DNA of 64,000 nucleotides from Isoetes taiwanensis (taxonomy: Eukaryota; Streptophyta; Lycopodiopsida; Isoetales; Isoetaceae), in NCBI GenBank assembly GCA_021234155.1, contig JAJEKV010000065.1, forward strand, positions 4,149,594-4,213,593. Reading direction: 5' to 3'. Both the position numbers and the translations under genes were made by a program. Each line of letters begins with the position of its first letter. Position 1 is the first letter of the stretch. Below the pieces are notes generated by a model. It had not been told where the DNA came from and ran no database searches. It saw only the letters and a program-made list of their open reading frames with translations. This document shows positions 11,037-22,383 of the stretch, one piece after another.

Positions 11037-14000
11037 GAGATAATTGTATACAGATTGATAGACCCTGCACATGATCTTAGGCCCTATTCAGAGATGTGAC
11101 AGTTGAAATCATGCAAAGAAACCCTTATAAAGCTCAACATCCAAAAAAATTGTTTGCTAGTTTTTTGTGAAAGTTGTCTGAGAGAATCCTTGATCCAATT
11201 TGAACTCGTTTTTCTTTATCATGCCAAGTTTTTTCCAACATGGTCCTACATCGTTTCTTTGATAGTAATCTCAAAATACATCAAAAAGGTTTGGTAAAAC
11301 TCGAGATATCATCATTTGAGTATGCAGACCTTTTTTTGTCTCAGGGAAGTGCACTGGTCAAATTCTCTTCCAAGTTTGAACCCGTTCTCAAATATCCTAG
11401 ATCCAAATTGAGCCAATTTTTTTCATATATCTCATCACAACGTTTCTCTTGTTGTTCCTCCAAAAATCATTTGAAATAAATCACCACAGCTCGAGATGCT
11501 CAGATTTGAGTGCAACTACTGCATTTTGCTTTAGGGATAGTGTAATCGATGCCTTGCTTACTTGGTTGGCCTTGCTTGCTTGGCATGACATATCATCTAC
11601 TTGGAGTGCTACATCATCATATTCCATGTCAACTTTTGCAAATTTGATTTTTCCCACTTATCTTATGAAAGAATATGGCTTAACTTTAAGAGCTCCAAAA
11701 AAAAAAAAAGAGATTCAGAATCGAGTTCTAGTTTGAAAGCTTCTTATAGAAGTGTAGATATCTTGGATGAACTGGTTAGATGATCCTAGTTCTTGGATGT
11801 TTACTTGCAATGCTCTGATACATACATGAGATGCTAACTTATTATGACATTCACGTTCTAGATTGCTTGAAATGCAAGACATCAGCAGCTTCGTTGAACC
11901 ATACAATATGGTGCAACTTTTATTTTTCTTAAGTTCCTAAAGATAATTTTCTTACAAGCCACGCTTCAATACATATGAAGTGGCCTTACATTTAAGTTCT
12001 AGGTTGCCTAAAATACTAAGGCACTAGAAGCATTTAAGTTTTTGAAGTTGTGGGAGATTTTTTTTTAAATAATCTAATTTTGGTACAAAACAGAAACCAA
12101 GTTCAAAAGGCAAACAATCCACTTACTTTATTCAGTGCTCAACATGAGTAATCCATTTGATCTCATATAGAGTTTGGAATAACACAAGCCACAATAAATC
12201 TCTTCCAACATCATTTCTCCTTAGATAAATATTGTTTAATCATTCAAATATTATTTAATATTGAAACCAAATTGAAACCATTAAGAAAGACACTGTAGCT
12301 ATTTTATTATAGCATTGGTATTGACTGAAAAATGTGTCTAGTCACCTTATTATGGTGACATGACAATCATGAGGTGGCCATTTTGAGCATATTTCGCAAT
12401 GATACACTTTCTTTTTCTTTTTTCTTCTTTAGTGAGAGAAACTTTTTTCTCTTAGACCAAACAACTAGGCAAAATGTGATGGGAGGATGTTGTGAAATGA
12501 CAAAATGACTAGGCAAAATGTAGTGCATGGCTATTTTTTTTTTTACTTTCAAAGCTTATAACGGTGTGAGGAAGACACTTTTGTTAGACATGGAAAAACA
12601 ATGAAATGAAGATGAAGAATGGAATGGAAGCAACATGACATAAGGGTATGATGAAAAAGGCTAAGCAAGTATGGCTCAATGATCAAGATGGAATCTAGAT
12701 GCCAAAAATAGATTCTATGCCAAACCAAACATGTACCATACAACTGGATGAGGTCTTCCACCACTTTGACTTCAATGCAACCTTATGGAGATGTGGGCCT
12801 AGAGAAAAATTCCAATAACATGACTCCTGCATCAATGTTCTCTTGTGATTTCTTCATTGCTCCTTTTTCTAGCACAACTTTGACAACATGTTAGAAAACT
12901 TTTGCCATGATGCCATGTTGCCAGAACATCGCAACAACATTGCATCCTCACAAGGAAAAAGATCACAGTTCTTGCAAAAATGCTTAACCATCATGTCTAC
13001 ATCATCCATACCTTGCCATAATCAATAACAAAAATTTGAATTGGGTAAGGGTCTAGCAAGGGTATGCTTCCAAGTATCAACTGGAAATGACTGCAGTGAA
13101 TTGCCCCTTATCTAATCCCAATCACTATATAGTGTTGCATAAGACATTCTAATGGGAGCTTCTAATACATGTTGAGAGTGTGACGTGAGTCATATGATGG
13201 AATGTTGACATATGCCCAAGTCCCACATGGTGACATCATGAGTAGTAAGAATTGGATGGATTTTTATGGCAGGATGGCTAGATGATGAAGGCGTGGCTAA
13301 CATCTGCCAACATGGCAAAACAATATGGATGGTTGGAATTAAGTGACATGTTAAGGGTGACATGATACACATGGATTGCAACATAGCAGGACCCATAGAC
13401 AAATGTACCCTTGCCAAGAATAGTGGAAAATGGTTTGTCACGCATTGAGAATTTAAATATGGTTTTGGTACCAGTGAGAAAAGTGTATCCCATCCAACGG
13501 CTGAAAGGTTCCACATGTAACTATGGGAAGAACTTCCCCTAGAGAAAAATAACTTCCCTCTTTAACTTGCTCCTATGCTCGTCTATTTTACCTGTGCAAC
13601 AAATGGCAATGGAAATATGGTAGGGTCAACTGGAAGCGGCATGGTAGATTTAACTAGCTCCGCTTTCTCACAACATCTGCTTCTTGGCTCCGTTTTGGTT
13701 CTCATCTCCGTTTCTTGGCTGCATTTTGTAGGTTTATTTGACAAATCATCTATTAAAATGATAGTGTGGGCCAACATTTAGGTTAAAATTCGAGTGGAGA
13801 GATCTGCTTAGAAGAGATAGATTATTAGATAGCATTGGTTAATTTAATCCACCAAAAACAAGGGATCAATTTGCTCCATAGCTGCCCTTTTCTTCGCTGA
13901 ATCTTCTTCTTAGATCATACAACAGAGATAGGAAACAAGGTTTTAAAATATGCGAAAATCTCCGGAGATGGGTTTGAGAGAAAAAAACGATTAAACCCCA

Positions 14001-14514
14001 GAGAGATTGAAGCAAATAGCCGGACCCAAGAGCCGCCATAACTGCCCGCCATAGTCAGAAAGAAATAACTGATGGTGATTCTACTTGGTAGAATTTTTTA
14101 TTGGGATATTACCGGGGAGGGGGGGTTATATTCCTGGATATTTTGGACGGTGATTCCGTATGGCGGAATAAAACATGGTGCGATTCTTTCCGGCAGTATG
14201 TGATTCCATCGGAAGGGATTAGTTTGAATGGCTAGGATCATCCTAGCAGATGGACGGCTTGGATCTATTGGGACGCGTCTGACAGTATTAAGTACCCGAA
14301 ACGAGGTCTCCGGAACGGATCCGTTCAGAGGCTTGGTGATTGTACGGGAAGAGCGATACCATGAAGGAATCTATTTTCACCCCACACGAGTCTTAGATAT
14401 TTTTTCGTTCCTTATAATTGTATGCCATTGGGGTAAATGGGCTTAAATGGCTTTGAAAATTTTAAGGGAGGGAAGTTTTTGAAGGGACAAAAAGAGGGGG
14501 AAATTCCATTAACG
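11037..14514. other. No recognisable gene
   Basis: No frame shows a recognisable domain or believable splice structure. Composition alternates between AT-rich and mixed sequence with small A or T runs, for example at 11,698-11,710 and 12,534-12,544. Likely old decayed repeats or intergenic DNA. Confidence 0.4.
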
Positions 14515-14650
14515 TTTTTCGTATGTGGCTATGGCGCTTTGGGGACGTCGCGGTTGGCTCTGGCGCTCTGGCAATGACCCTGCTCTGGCAATGGCGCTCT
14601 GGCGATGGCCCTACTCTGGCAATGGCGATCTGGCGACTATGTTCTGGTGA
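14515..14650 (+). repeat. Degenerate short tandem repeat (ctctggcaatggcg)
   Basis: Words of the type 'gctctggcaatggcg' and 'gctctggcgatggccct' repeat about five or six times, with a unit near 14 or 28 bp. It lies just upstream of the NOT1-like exons. No reading frame is maintained through it. Confidence 0.6.
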
Positions 14651-14741
14651 TACCCTAAACTAGATCCCCTTCTCATATGTCATACAGTTCTGAAGTAAAA
14701 CTCTTGGTGCTCAAACGATCTGTTGTGGGAGCATGGTTTTT

Positions 14742-15862
14742 ATGAAAAATGCTGCTGCACAGCTTGGCGTCAAGGTATTTACCTGTAGAAGTTTTATTTG
14801 AAGCATATCGTCACTTTTTTTTTAGATTGCGATGACCTTGGTTGCCGTTGATATTCAAAGCTCTGAAATCCGGCCTGTCAGGGATCTTTACCTTAAGAAG
14901 ACGGAAGGAATGGATTCAGCAGTGTGCCAAATAACCGAGAAGCGATACAAAGTATCAAAAATCTGGAGTGCACCTAAACAGGTTAGCTTATTATGTGAAT
15001 TTGTCTGCAAAATCCTTAATGTTTATTCATAATAGTAGGCCAGTCTTTACATTGATATACTGTTTTTGATATTTTTAGTAAGCGCTTGTTTCCGCATTCA
15101 TTTTTGCCTTTGTCCTCTGTCATTTGTCCTTTGAACTCCTTTGTAGGTCGGTTGTGATTCTACTTTAATTCTTATTTTATCTTCTTAACAATCAAAGTGT
15201 GATGACTGCATGTAGATCTTACTTTTCATTTTGCATTTCTAGATGGATGCACAATCCATCCACACTAGGTTTTTACGTGGCTTTATGAGAATGCTATCAG
15301 CTCATTTAGCTATCTTGAAATCGAGACGCGATGTTTGTAAATATGTAGTGAAAGAACTAACTAGCTGGGTAAGTTATGCGATGTGTGTTGTTCAGAATGC
15401 CGGCATTCGTGTTACTGAACTTTACAATGTGATTGATGCCCTGAGCAAGGTGGGACATACTTATGGCATCTGAATTGTCATTTCTTTTTATATTTCATAA
15501 CACATAATCTTGTACATGTAGCTTAACAACCTGGATCACTAGAGTCATTGCAGCAGCTGGTAAATATTGCTAAGAACACATCCTCAAGCTTCAGGTTAGT
15601 TGTTGCTACAGTTGCAAAAAAAGATAAATTAAAGATCTCTAAGGATAAAAAGGTTTTCCCCAACAATGAAAGCTGTCTATTCTATTTTTTCATTGGTAAA
15701 GAATAAGTAATATGACTAATCTTTTTGAATTGCAGCCCATATCAACTGGTGCCACCATTTGGGATGAGGCTAAAATGTAGAGCACGGTTCTTGGCTATTC
15801 TTTACTTCCATCGATTGATTGAAAAGACAAACATTCAGCAGCGAATATTATGTCCAGATTAA
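14742..15862 (+). pseudogene. NOT1: CCR4-NOT scaffold NOT1-like, internal fragment with introns
   Basis: Exon-like blocks with consensus splice borders lie at 14,742-14,774, 14,826-14,981, 15,243-15,449, about 15,522-15,652 and 15,736-15,862. They encode pieces such as DVCKYVVKELTSWV, TELYNVIDALSKV, SLESLQQLVNIAKN and KKDKLKISKDKK. As I recall plant NOT1, these follow one another in its central region. NOT1 is the large scaffold of the CCR4-NOT deadenylase complex, normally over 2,000 residues, so this is a small internal piece. About 45 residues expected after KELTSWV are missing, and the block beginning near 15,522 does not join the previous exon in frame. It is therefore a rearranged fragment. 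Retained introns indicate DNA-level duplication, not retroposition. The last block (RARFLAILYFHRLIEK) I could not match to NOT1. Confidence 0.6.
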
Positions 15863-16179
15863 TAAGGATGTAAAGTAAGCAAACTCTTACAATGGAGCGA
15901 ATGGATGAGATGATTTTCTGAAATAAGAGCAGGTTCATGTTAAATTTAAGGTTTATGGCGTCAGGTCCTTGCTCTTGTTTTGCTTTGTCTTTTAGAATAG
16001 GTGTTGTCGCTGCTTTATCATGCTGCATGTGCTTTGCTATGGTGGCATAGTTTATAGAAGTGGCCTAGTTCCTTGCCAGTCTTTGTTATTTGTCTAGATT
16101 AAGTGCAGATATGCCATAGTTGTTTAAGGTATATATTTTTGTAAACATTCTGTTCTATTACGATTGCCTGAATGGACTT
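15863..16179. other. Downstream flank, no gene seen
   Basis: AT-rich sequence after the NOT1-like fragment. No recognisable coding or RNA feature. Confidence 0.35.
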
Positions 16180-16620
16180 TTTTGGGTTCGATTCCCAAAA
16201 GGCTTTTTTAAAATAAACTATCATGATCCTATGCGTAGATGTTTCTCGTAGTTTTTTTTGTAGTAGTGTTGTAATATTAGTTCTCCACGTATTGTAATAT
16301 CTAAAACAACATGTATTAACTGAAGAAAATTCAATGCCTATGCGTGGATATGAAACGTAGTATTTTTCTTTTAGTGTTGTAATATTAGTTTTCTACATAA
16401 TGTTAATATATAAAAACAATGCCTTTTATTTGAAGAAAAACAATGCCTAGTGACATTAAAATAACACTATTTTTCTTCTTTTTCCATGTGTGGACATATC
16501 ATATAGTTTTTCTTTCTAATGTAGTAATATTGATTTTCCATGTATTGTAATGTCTAAAACAACATGTCTTATATTGAGAACAAACAACGTTTAGTTGCAT
16601 TAGAAACAACAGTGAGAAAA
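16180..16620 (+). repeat. Degenerate AT-rich tandem repeat, ~100-130 bp unit
   Basis: Words of the type 'gtgttgtaatattagttctcc' (shortened here) and 'gtaatatctaaaacaacatg' recur near 16,267-16,312, 16,373-16,415 and 16,520-16,565 with drift and indels. Likely three old copies of one unit. It lies just upstream of the methyltransferase-like ORF and holds no ORF. Confidence 0.55.
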
Positions 16621-16805
16621 TAAAACAACACATTGAATTTTTTTCTAAAAACTATGTCAATTTCTATGCATAGACTTTTTGGATAAAAACAACATGTTGT
16701 TTCTAGCATTTTCGGAACAATACTATGGGTGGTCTTCAGGTGTTGTTTTTTGGCAAAAAAGACATCACAAAACTACACATAGAGCCAAATTTGGGGTTAT
16801 AGTGC

Positions 16806-18092
16806 ATGCGAGTTATGAAGGTAACAGTTGGTGATGTAACATTGTCTGAACTCGGCTTGCTAGACAAGTATAGCGTGTCTGCTGATGACATCAAGAAATA
16901 CGTCTTGTGGTCTAAGGTCGTTCTGAAAAACAGGAAATCAAAGAACCAACAACATACTATAAAACTATCAGATAAGGTGATGGCTGAGCTGAGAAGAAAG
17001 GTTGCCATCCTGAAAGATGTTGGTAGTGACTTACCTGCACTCCAATACCTGGTCTCTACTGACTATAAGGGTCTCCTACCCGATACAACAATAGGCCCTC
17101 GTAATATTTATCTATTTGTATTAGATAACAGGTTTGCAAAAAGAGAGAAGCGGATGACTCAAAAAGAGTACATCAGTTTTTTTACTAGCTGCATAGGCTT
17201 AACAACTGAGAAGCTCTTTACTATTGTCATCATATGCCCTCCAGAAGAGCCTTATATGCATGCTTTGGTGGCTTCATACGACTTGGAATGCCTAAAGGTC
17301 AATAGGGAAGATTCTCTTCTCTTTGAGACAAAGGATACTGATTTGAAAAAGCAGTTTAAAAGCGCCTATATAATCTTCGTAATGATGTCCCTTGTGCCAG
17401 ATGATGACTATGAGGTAGCTAAGAGCAAAGGGGCATCAGTTAAAGGTGCATGGCAGTGTTTTCTTTCAGATGAACCCAGCTTGAAAAATGTGTTCTACAA
17501 AGCAGATGATGAGGATGGAGCGAATGAATGCCAGGAATTTGATGTTCCCGAGCTTTACGGGAAGGACATCACTCTGGAATTGCTGACAAAAGAGAAGTGG
17601 CCCTTGAATAAACATGGGTTTGCAATCAATCTAGCTAGTTATCTTGTTGAGGCTTTTGCACCACTTTATACGACTTGTTGTGAACTTCATGTTGGAGGGT
17701 ACATTGGTAGAGAAGCCCTGAATACATCAAGAAGATGTCTAAGTTTCGTCAATGATGATCAGTCCAGGGATTTCCTTGAAGTGTTTTTCGAAAAGGTACT
17801 AATCACGACTGATTGGGGTCCTGTCAAAGATAAAAACCCGTTTGCTTTGGTACCTTACAATGGGACGAAGCAGACTATTCTTTCACAATCGCCTCCAAGA
17901 ACAACTTCAGAATGTTCAAAAAGCAATGCAACCCCCGAGCAGAAGGCCACAATGCTTGAAGAAGTTCATAGGGTGTTACCAGGAATGAATAGAGACTTTG
18001 TAACGATTTGGGACCAAACTAAGTGTATAAAGTTTCCACATCCAAGAGATCCGGATGGCAAACTGGTCTTCGTTAAACATGTGGTACTATGA
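16806..18092 (+). CDS. Methyltransferase-like half of a ParB/MTase-like family protein
   Basis: A 428-codon open frame with no interruption. The segment at residues ~85-195 (NIYLFVLD, EKLFTIVIICPPEEPY, AYIIFVMMSLVPDD) aligns with the protein decayed on the minus strand at 51,605-52,162 (VSLVVLD, DSFWIVCFARPEHN, RIFIVMYEDD), so the two loci are one family. CPPEEPY is where a DPPY-type catalytic motif would sit. Residues ~290-340 (CCELHVGGYIGREALNTSRR, CLSFVNDD) resemble the FxGxG SAM-binding motif and following acidic strand of bacterial-type N4/N6 DNA methyltransferases. Neither motif is canonical, so activity is doubtful. The N-terminal ParB-like part seen at the other locus is absent, and the sequence before the ATG (ggttatag) could be a splice acceptor. 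Identification is inference from motifs. Confidence 0.5.
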   Translation: MRVMKVTVGDVTLSELGLLDKYSVSADDIKKYVLWSKVVLKNRKSKNQQHTIKLSDKVMAELRRKVAILKDVGSDLPALQYLVSTDYKGLLPDTTIGPRNIYLFVLDNRFAKREKRMTQKEYISFFTSCIGLTTEKLFTIVIICPPEEPYMHALVASYDLECLKVNREDSLLFETKDTDLKKQFKSAYIIFVMMSLVPDDDYEVAKSKGASVKGAWQCFLSDEPSLKNVFYKADDEDGANECQEFDVPELYGKDITLELLTKEKWPLNKHGFAINLASYLVEAFAPLYTTCCELHVGGYIGREALNTSRRCLSFVNDDQSRDFLEVFFEKVLITTDWGPVKDKNPFALVPYNGTKQTILSQSPPRTTSECSKSNATPEQKATMLEEVHRVLPGMNRDFVTIWDQTKCIKFPHPRDPDGKLVFVKHVVL

Positions 18093-18361
18093 TGGATCAG
18101 TTTGGCAATCAAAAGAAAGAGGACATCATAATAGTAGATGATGATGCTCTTAAGTGCTTTTATAATCAAGGTCAGGCTTTAAATCCACCAAGTTATACTC
18201 CACTAGATTACTCAACGGATGAGTTTCTAGTACTATTCATATCCATCATGAGTGGGTTTGCTGCTGGTAAAATGGTATCATATGTTGTCAAAACGCATCC
18301 AGAACTAGACCGGACTAAGGAGATGGATCCCTATCTTGAGAGATATTTGACAAAGAAATGA
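18089..18361 (+). CDS. Small ORF overlapping the methyltransferase-like ORF
   Basis: A 90-codon frame starts at an ATGA overlap with the stop of the upstream ORF and runs in the +1 frame. It encodes an acidic segment (EDIIIVDDDALK), PPSYTPLDYSTDEFLVLF, and a charged end. The tight overlap and continuous codon-like composition suggest this is the true C-terminus of the upstream protein displaced by a one-base frameshift. A separate gene is less likely in a plant. No known domain. Confidence 0.4.
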   Translation: MMDQFGNQKKEDIIIVDDDALKCFYNQGQALNPPSYTPLDYSTDEFLVLFISIMSGFAAGKMVSYVVKTHPELDRTKEMDPYLERYLTKK

Positions 18362-18620
18362 CTAATCCCTCCATAATGTAATCTTCATATCAAGTGAATA
18401 CAATGTAAAAAGTGTTCTGTGTATATTGATGTGTTGTTATCTACAAATGCTAAACAAACAACACATTCTTCTCACTAAAATAAGAAAATGTTAAACCACC
18501 CACTACTATGATGTAAAATTTGCACTCTTGCAAAACAGCATGTCACACACCACAACACTATCTTGAAAAAAGGGTATGCAAAGTGGAGTGCTTTTGGAAC
18601 AAACATAAATCCAATTTAAA

Positions 18621-18967
18621 TTAATGATGGTTTATCAAAAAAATAATTGATCTACCCTCTAGTACTCTAACAAGTGCAAACTCCTTGAGCTTTTCCACTG
18701 CTTTATCCAATTCCTGCAACCACACTTACATGTTACTGTCATGCATTTGAGAATACTTAGCCAGAAGACAATGTATTCCTGCATTTAATAGCATTCTCCC
18801 ATCTTTTACCATCTAGCATTTGACATAATTTTCTTTTACACTTCTTGCTGTCATTATCACAACGCTAATTAAGCATGTGCAATCATTACTGGCCATAAAC
18901 ATGATTACCAAAAGCCTTTATTGTCTTTCTATATTGCCATTCTATTTTGCTTTCCTAAATAGATGAA

Positions 18968-18998
<31 letters not shown>

Positions 18999-20611
18999 AA
19001 GAGATTTTAACGTCCATACAAAATGCCCCATCGGACATGTGACACTTTACAACACACCCAGATGGGTCCTGCCCCCACCACTTTACATTGCTGAAGTGGG
19101 TCCTTCCCCCACCAACTTTACATTGCATGGCCACTTTCACAACGAGGCGTTGAACCCGTGACCTTGGGTATGGCAGTTAAGATAAGTACAAGCCAAAAGG
19201 ACCATACCTTTGCAAGAAATCCATAATGCCCCAACATGCGGGTGCTTACAATATCCAACAGTATCACTTTGGACTTGAGTACAATGCTTGTAAGAAGTGA
19301 CTGCATGATTTTACCCAAAATAAGGCATCTGAATATGTAGATATTGGTACGTTAACGTGAAAACAAACCTTGCCTCAAGTCTCTTATTTTTGTTATAAGT
19401 GCTCCAGCTGCAAGGGTTTTGTAAGAATTGCCTCTCTTGCTGGCCTCATTGATTGCGGGTGCAAAACCTATTGATCAGTTTAATTAACTTAAAAAGAAGA
19501 AGAAAAAAGAAAAACTGAATATGTAGAGAGAAAAAGTATATGCTTGTAACTGAGCACCGAAGTATGCAAGTTCTGCAGCTTCATCAAAAGTTAGAAATGG
19601 CACTGGCAATGCGTTTGAATGTATATTTGGATCACAGGTAAGCACGCCATCTACATCTTTCCAGATCTAAAAGGTAAAGCTTTAGTCCAACAGCTAGGAT
19701 AAGCATTGAGCAGCCACATTAAGAACTTACCTTTGCTAAGGCTGGGTAAGCATCTCTCAGGATATCGTCATTCATAAAATCGTCTGTGGTAACAAATCCT
19801 ATATCTGGTGCATCATACTAAGAAGCCTTCCAGTGAGTCACAAAGACATTTATAGTCACAACATTTCTATGCATTTATATTAAAGATCTGCTTTGCTTTC
19901 AGTCCAAGCGTGTTCAAATTTGCTGCAAAAATTCTTGAAGACATTTGCTCACCAAAAGAAACAAGATAATTCTTTGTGCGGTTGTTAACTCTTTCATCAA
20001 AGAAATGCCTTTAAGAAGCCCTTTCAACTCTTCAATGAGACCTATACAGATTGTGTTGGACCAAAAAACTTATTGAAGCAGTTAGGACGTTCAGAAAATT
20101 TAAACGTTAGCTGAAATTACATTGTCACTAATCCCAAGCTCATCTACAGTACTGCAGATTAAATAAGCAAACAATATCAAGAAGGTAACATGCTGGCAAC
20201 ATAAGCATGATGCTCATCAGCAAAGTAATTACCGTATGTGTAGATCCTTCACAACATGAAGTTCCCCAATTGTACAAGAATTCCCAACTCCATAGTTAAT
20301 TGCAGTAGCGCCAGCCTATAAAATAGGTAGAATGGTCTTGCTATTACAAATAATCTCGAATGCAAAGATGTCACGTTGACAAGCGATGCACAAATGCTTG
20401 CAAACTCAAGAAACAAAAATGTAGGTCCATATCATCATTTCATATAACGGGTTAAGCTTGGTACGACATAAGATGCCTTATTTACCTTGAGAAAATAATA
20501 TAATCACAGGCCTCTCATATTTGGAAAGCTGGAAATCAGATTAGCCACCTCTTTCATTCTATCAGTGGATGCCAGAGATGAGCTACCGAACTTCATAAAA
20601 CAAGTTAGCTC
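18621..20611 (-). pseudogene. AK: Aspartate kinase (monofunctional), intron-containing pseudogene
   Basis: Exon remnants in the correct minus-strand order match plant aspartokinase, the first enzyme of the Asp-derived amino acid pathway (plastid). 20,611-20,486 has LTCFMKFGSSSLAS (kinase start, Gly to Ser in KFGGSS). 20,315-20,233 has AINYGVGN and IGELHVVKDLHIR. About 20,155-20,109 has TVDELGISDNVIS. About 20,040-19,731 has YLVSFGEQMSSRIFAANL and DIGFVTTDDF. About 19,667-19,550 has [15 protein letters not shown] and [15 protein letters not shown]. Near 19,470-19,375 is a degraded NSYKTLAAGALITKIRD. 19,320-19,208 has LLTSIVLKSKV and LDIVSTRMLGHYGFLAK (ACT region). 18,713-18,621 has ELDKAVEKLKEFALV. 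The exon(s) between DDF and IWKD are missing, and frameshifts occur near 20,500 and 19,985. Retained introns mean DNA duplication. Confidence 0.9.
18968..19001 (+). repeat. (AAG)n microsatellite
   Basis: A perfect run of about eleven AAG triplets inside an intron of the aspartate kinase pseudogene. Confidence 0.95.
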
Positions 20612-21404
20612 CTATTGAAGGTTAGGTACTTCCTGAAGTCGTGTTTCCAAATCTGTTCTGTCTAGCACAGTTATTTCTGCTACATCCCTTAGACTTCTCA
20701 CACACAGAGTTCTGGCATCGCCTTGCCTATCCTTAATCAAAACATTGGAGATCAAAGATATTCTGATACCCAAGTCTCTATTTTTAATGGGCACCACGAA
20801 ATCTAAGGTAGGATGGCTATGAAAGGTCGACAAATGGGGGAACTGGACATCCGAATTGGGTCAATTAGTAGAGCTGTGGATTGGATTCATAGCATTTAGT
20901 GCAAGATTGGAGGTTGGCGCGCCACAGAAAAGGATGGGCCTGGAGCAGCTGCAACTTGTGATCCTCCACCGATTACAGACGTCCATGCCGCTGCCCCTGT
21001 CGTTGCTACTTCCCTCGCCCATGCCATTGTCATCGCCGGGGGGGATTGCATAGCTATCAACCTTCGACTTTATCTGCCAAAGAAATCCCAAACAACCTCT
21101 ACCGTCAAAGAAATCCTAAACAATCTCTGCCGTCTAAGTATCAAAAGTGTCACAAAAAACCTAACTACTCCCAAACACTCGCAACTACATATTTAGAATA
21201 TTTTACGGGATATTATATTCAAATCAAATCAAGGCCTTCTATATGTCACTCCACCCTCCAACAAGAGTGTTGCCCCTTTACGGGCAACCCAATAAAAAAT
21301 ACATGGGTGCCCACAATTCCAAGGTCCAATGTTCTAATGATGATAGTTGTGACAAAGAATCCAAGTTCCTTAACAATTTGGAATGCATTTCCTAACAATT
21401 AAAT
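20612..21404. other. Flank between aspartate kinase remnant and SMR arm
   Basis: No family recognised. Minus-strand frames at 20,833-20,612 and 21,091-20,861 have no identifiable domain. The first lies where a transit-peptide exon of aspartate kinase could have been but shows no typical plastid-targeting composition. Confidence 0.35.
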
Positions 21405-22383
21405 GTTAGACTAGTTAGTTACTTAGAAAAATGGAAGGCGGGAACTCACTTTCTTTTTTTATCTTGCACAATGTACTTCAGGTGGTTTTTGCCACTTGGC
21501 AGCTTCCCATTGACTTACCCACGTGCTGTTCAAAACATCCAGTTTTCCATTTGTTTAAGACGACCCTTTTCTGGCTTCCTTAATATCTATTCCCGAGAAT
21601 CGAATGCTTGAGTTTATGTCGGAATCCCGTTACAGAATGATCGCATTGTAATTTGGAAACTTCATTTGCTGTTTGGGCGCCGGATTTTTTAAGATTTGAA
21701 GAGGGATTGGATGTTATTTGATTTCATCCAATGGCCCCTTCCTGTGTGTTCAAGGCAGCAAGAAGAATAGCAACAAAGGGATTGAAAGATGAAGAGGAAA
21801 GGAAATCAACGGGGATTCCGATTTTAAGTTTGTTCCAGAATAATTCCCAAGGTCAGCCTGATTGCTGTAAAACGCCCAAAAAGGAGAAACAAAATGGGTT
21901 TTCTGATGCATTGATTTGCCCTCTGGCTCCATGCAAGCGCCGGCCTGTGAGGCAAAAGAGGCTAATTCGCAGTACAGAGTTTTTTAATTCACCAGATTTG
22001 GAGGATTTTTTTTTCACGAGCAGGGTTTTGAATCAAAATTGCAAGTTTTGCCCTTTAACAGGGCCGCCCAAGCATTAACTTCTGCTGGGCACCTCCATTT
22101 TTTATTCCGATCATTAAAAACATGGCCCAAGTCTGTAAAGTGCAAATCGAGTTGCGAAATTTTGGGCGCTTCTCTCTTCCAGTCTGCAGAGTTTATCATG
22201 GCTGTCCAAACCTGTACAGATTTTTCTTTTTTCACAAGAGTTCTACATTCTTCTGTGTAAATCAGTGCGGAAGCTATAAATTGAGTTGAAGAATAAGGAA
22301 CTTGTACACTCTGATTCAATTCGATTGTTTGTTGGTTGATTCTCACTATGGTTCTAGTTTTCGAATGACATTGTTGACATAAT
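21405..22383 (+). repeat. Arm A of a ~1-kb inverted duplication
   Basis: This segment aligns with the reverse complement of 26,335-27,318 over its full length, including sequence upstream and downstream of the SMR coding region. Shared words include 'ttacttagaaaaat' at the 5' side, 'atggccccttcctgtgtgtt' at the start codon, and 'ctagttttcgaatg' style words at the 3' side. Identity is highest in the coding part and falls off at the flanks, with some indels. The arms are separated by about 3.95 kb. Confidence 0.85.
21731..22078 (+). CDS. SMR: SIAMESE-related (SMR) CDK inhibitor-like, copy A
   Basis: A 115-codon single-exon frame with the SMR signature: CCKTPKKEK (about residue 45), CPLAPCKRRPVRQKR (about 65-80) and EFFNSPDLEDFF (about 86-97). 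SIM/SMR proteins are small plant-specific inhibitors of cyclin-CDK complexes that promote endoreduplication; they act in the nucleus, and these short motifs define the family. Start is the ATG shared with copy B (MAPSCV.KAARRIA). A T run after DLEDFF is one base longer than in copy B. This removes the early stop and adds about 17 residues of former 3'UTR, so the C-terminus is probably altered by a frameshift. Likely a young duplicate; expression is unknown. Confidence 0.75.
   Translation: MAPSCVFKAARRIATKGLKDEEERKSTGIPILSLFQNNSQGQPDCCKTPKKEKQNGFSDALICPLAPCKRRPVRQKRLIRSTEFFNSPDLEDFFFTSRVLNQNCKFCPLTGPPKH

Noticed and set aside
16170-16215. tRNA T-arm-like GGGTTCGATTCCC with perfect stem
   Set aside because: No matching acceptor stem, D-arm or anticodon arm at the right distance upstream; the flanks are AT-rich repeat.
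22014-22346. 110-codon minus-strand frame in SMR arm A
   Set aside because: Antisense of the SMR 3'UTR; it is frameshifted in arm B, so not conserved as protein.
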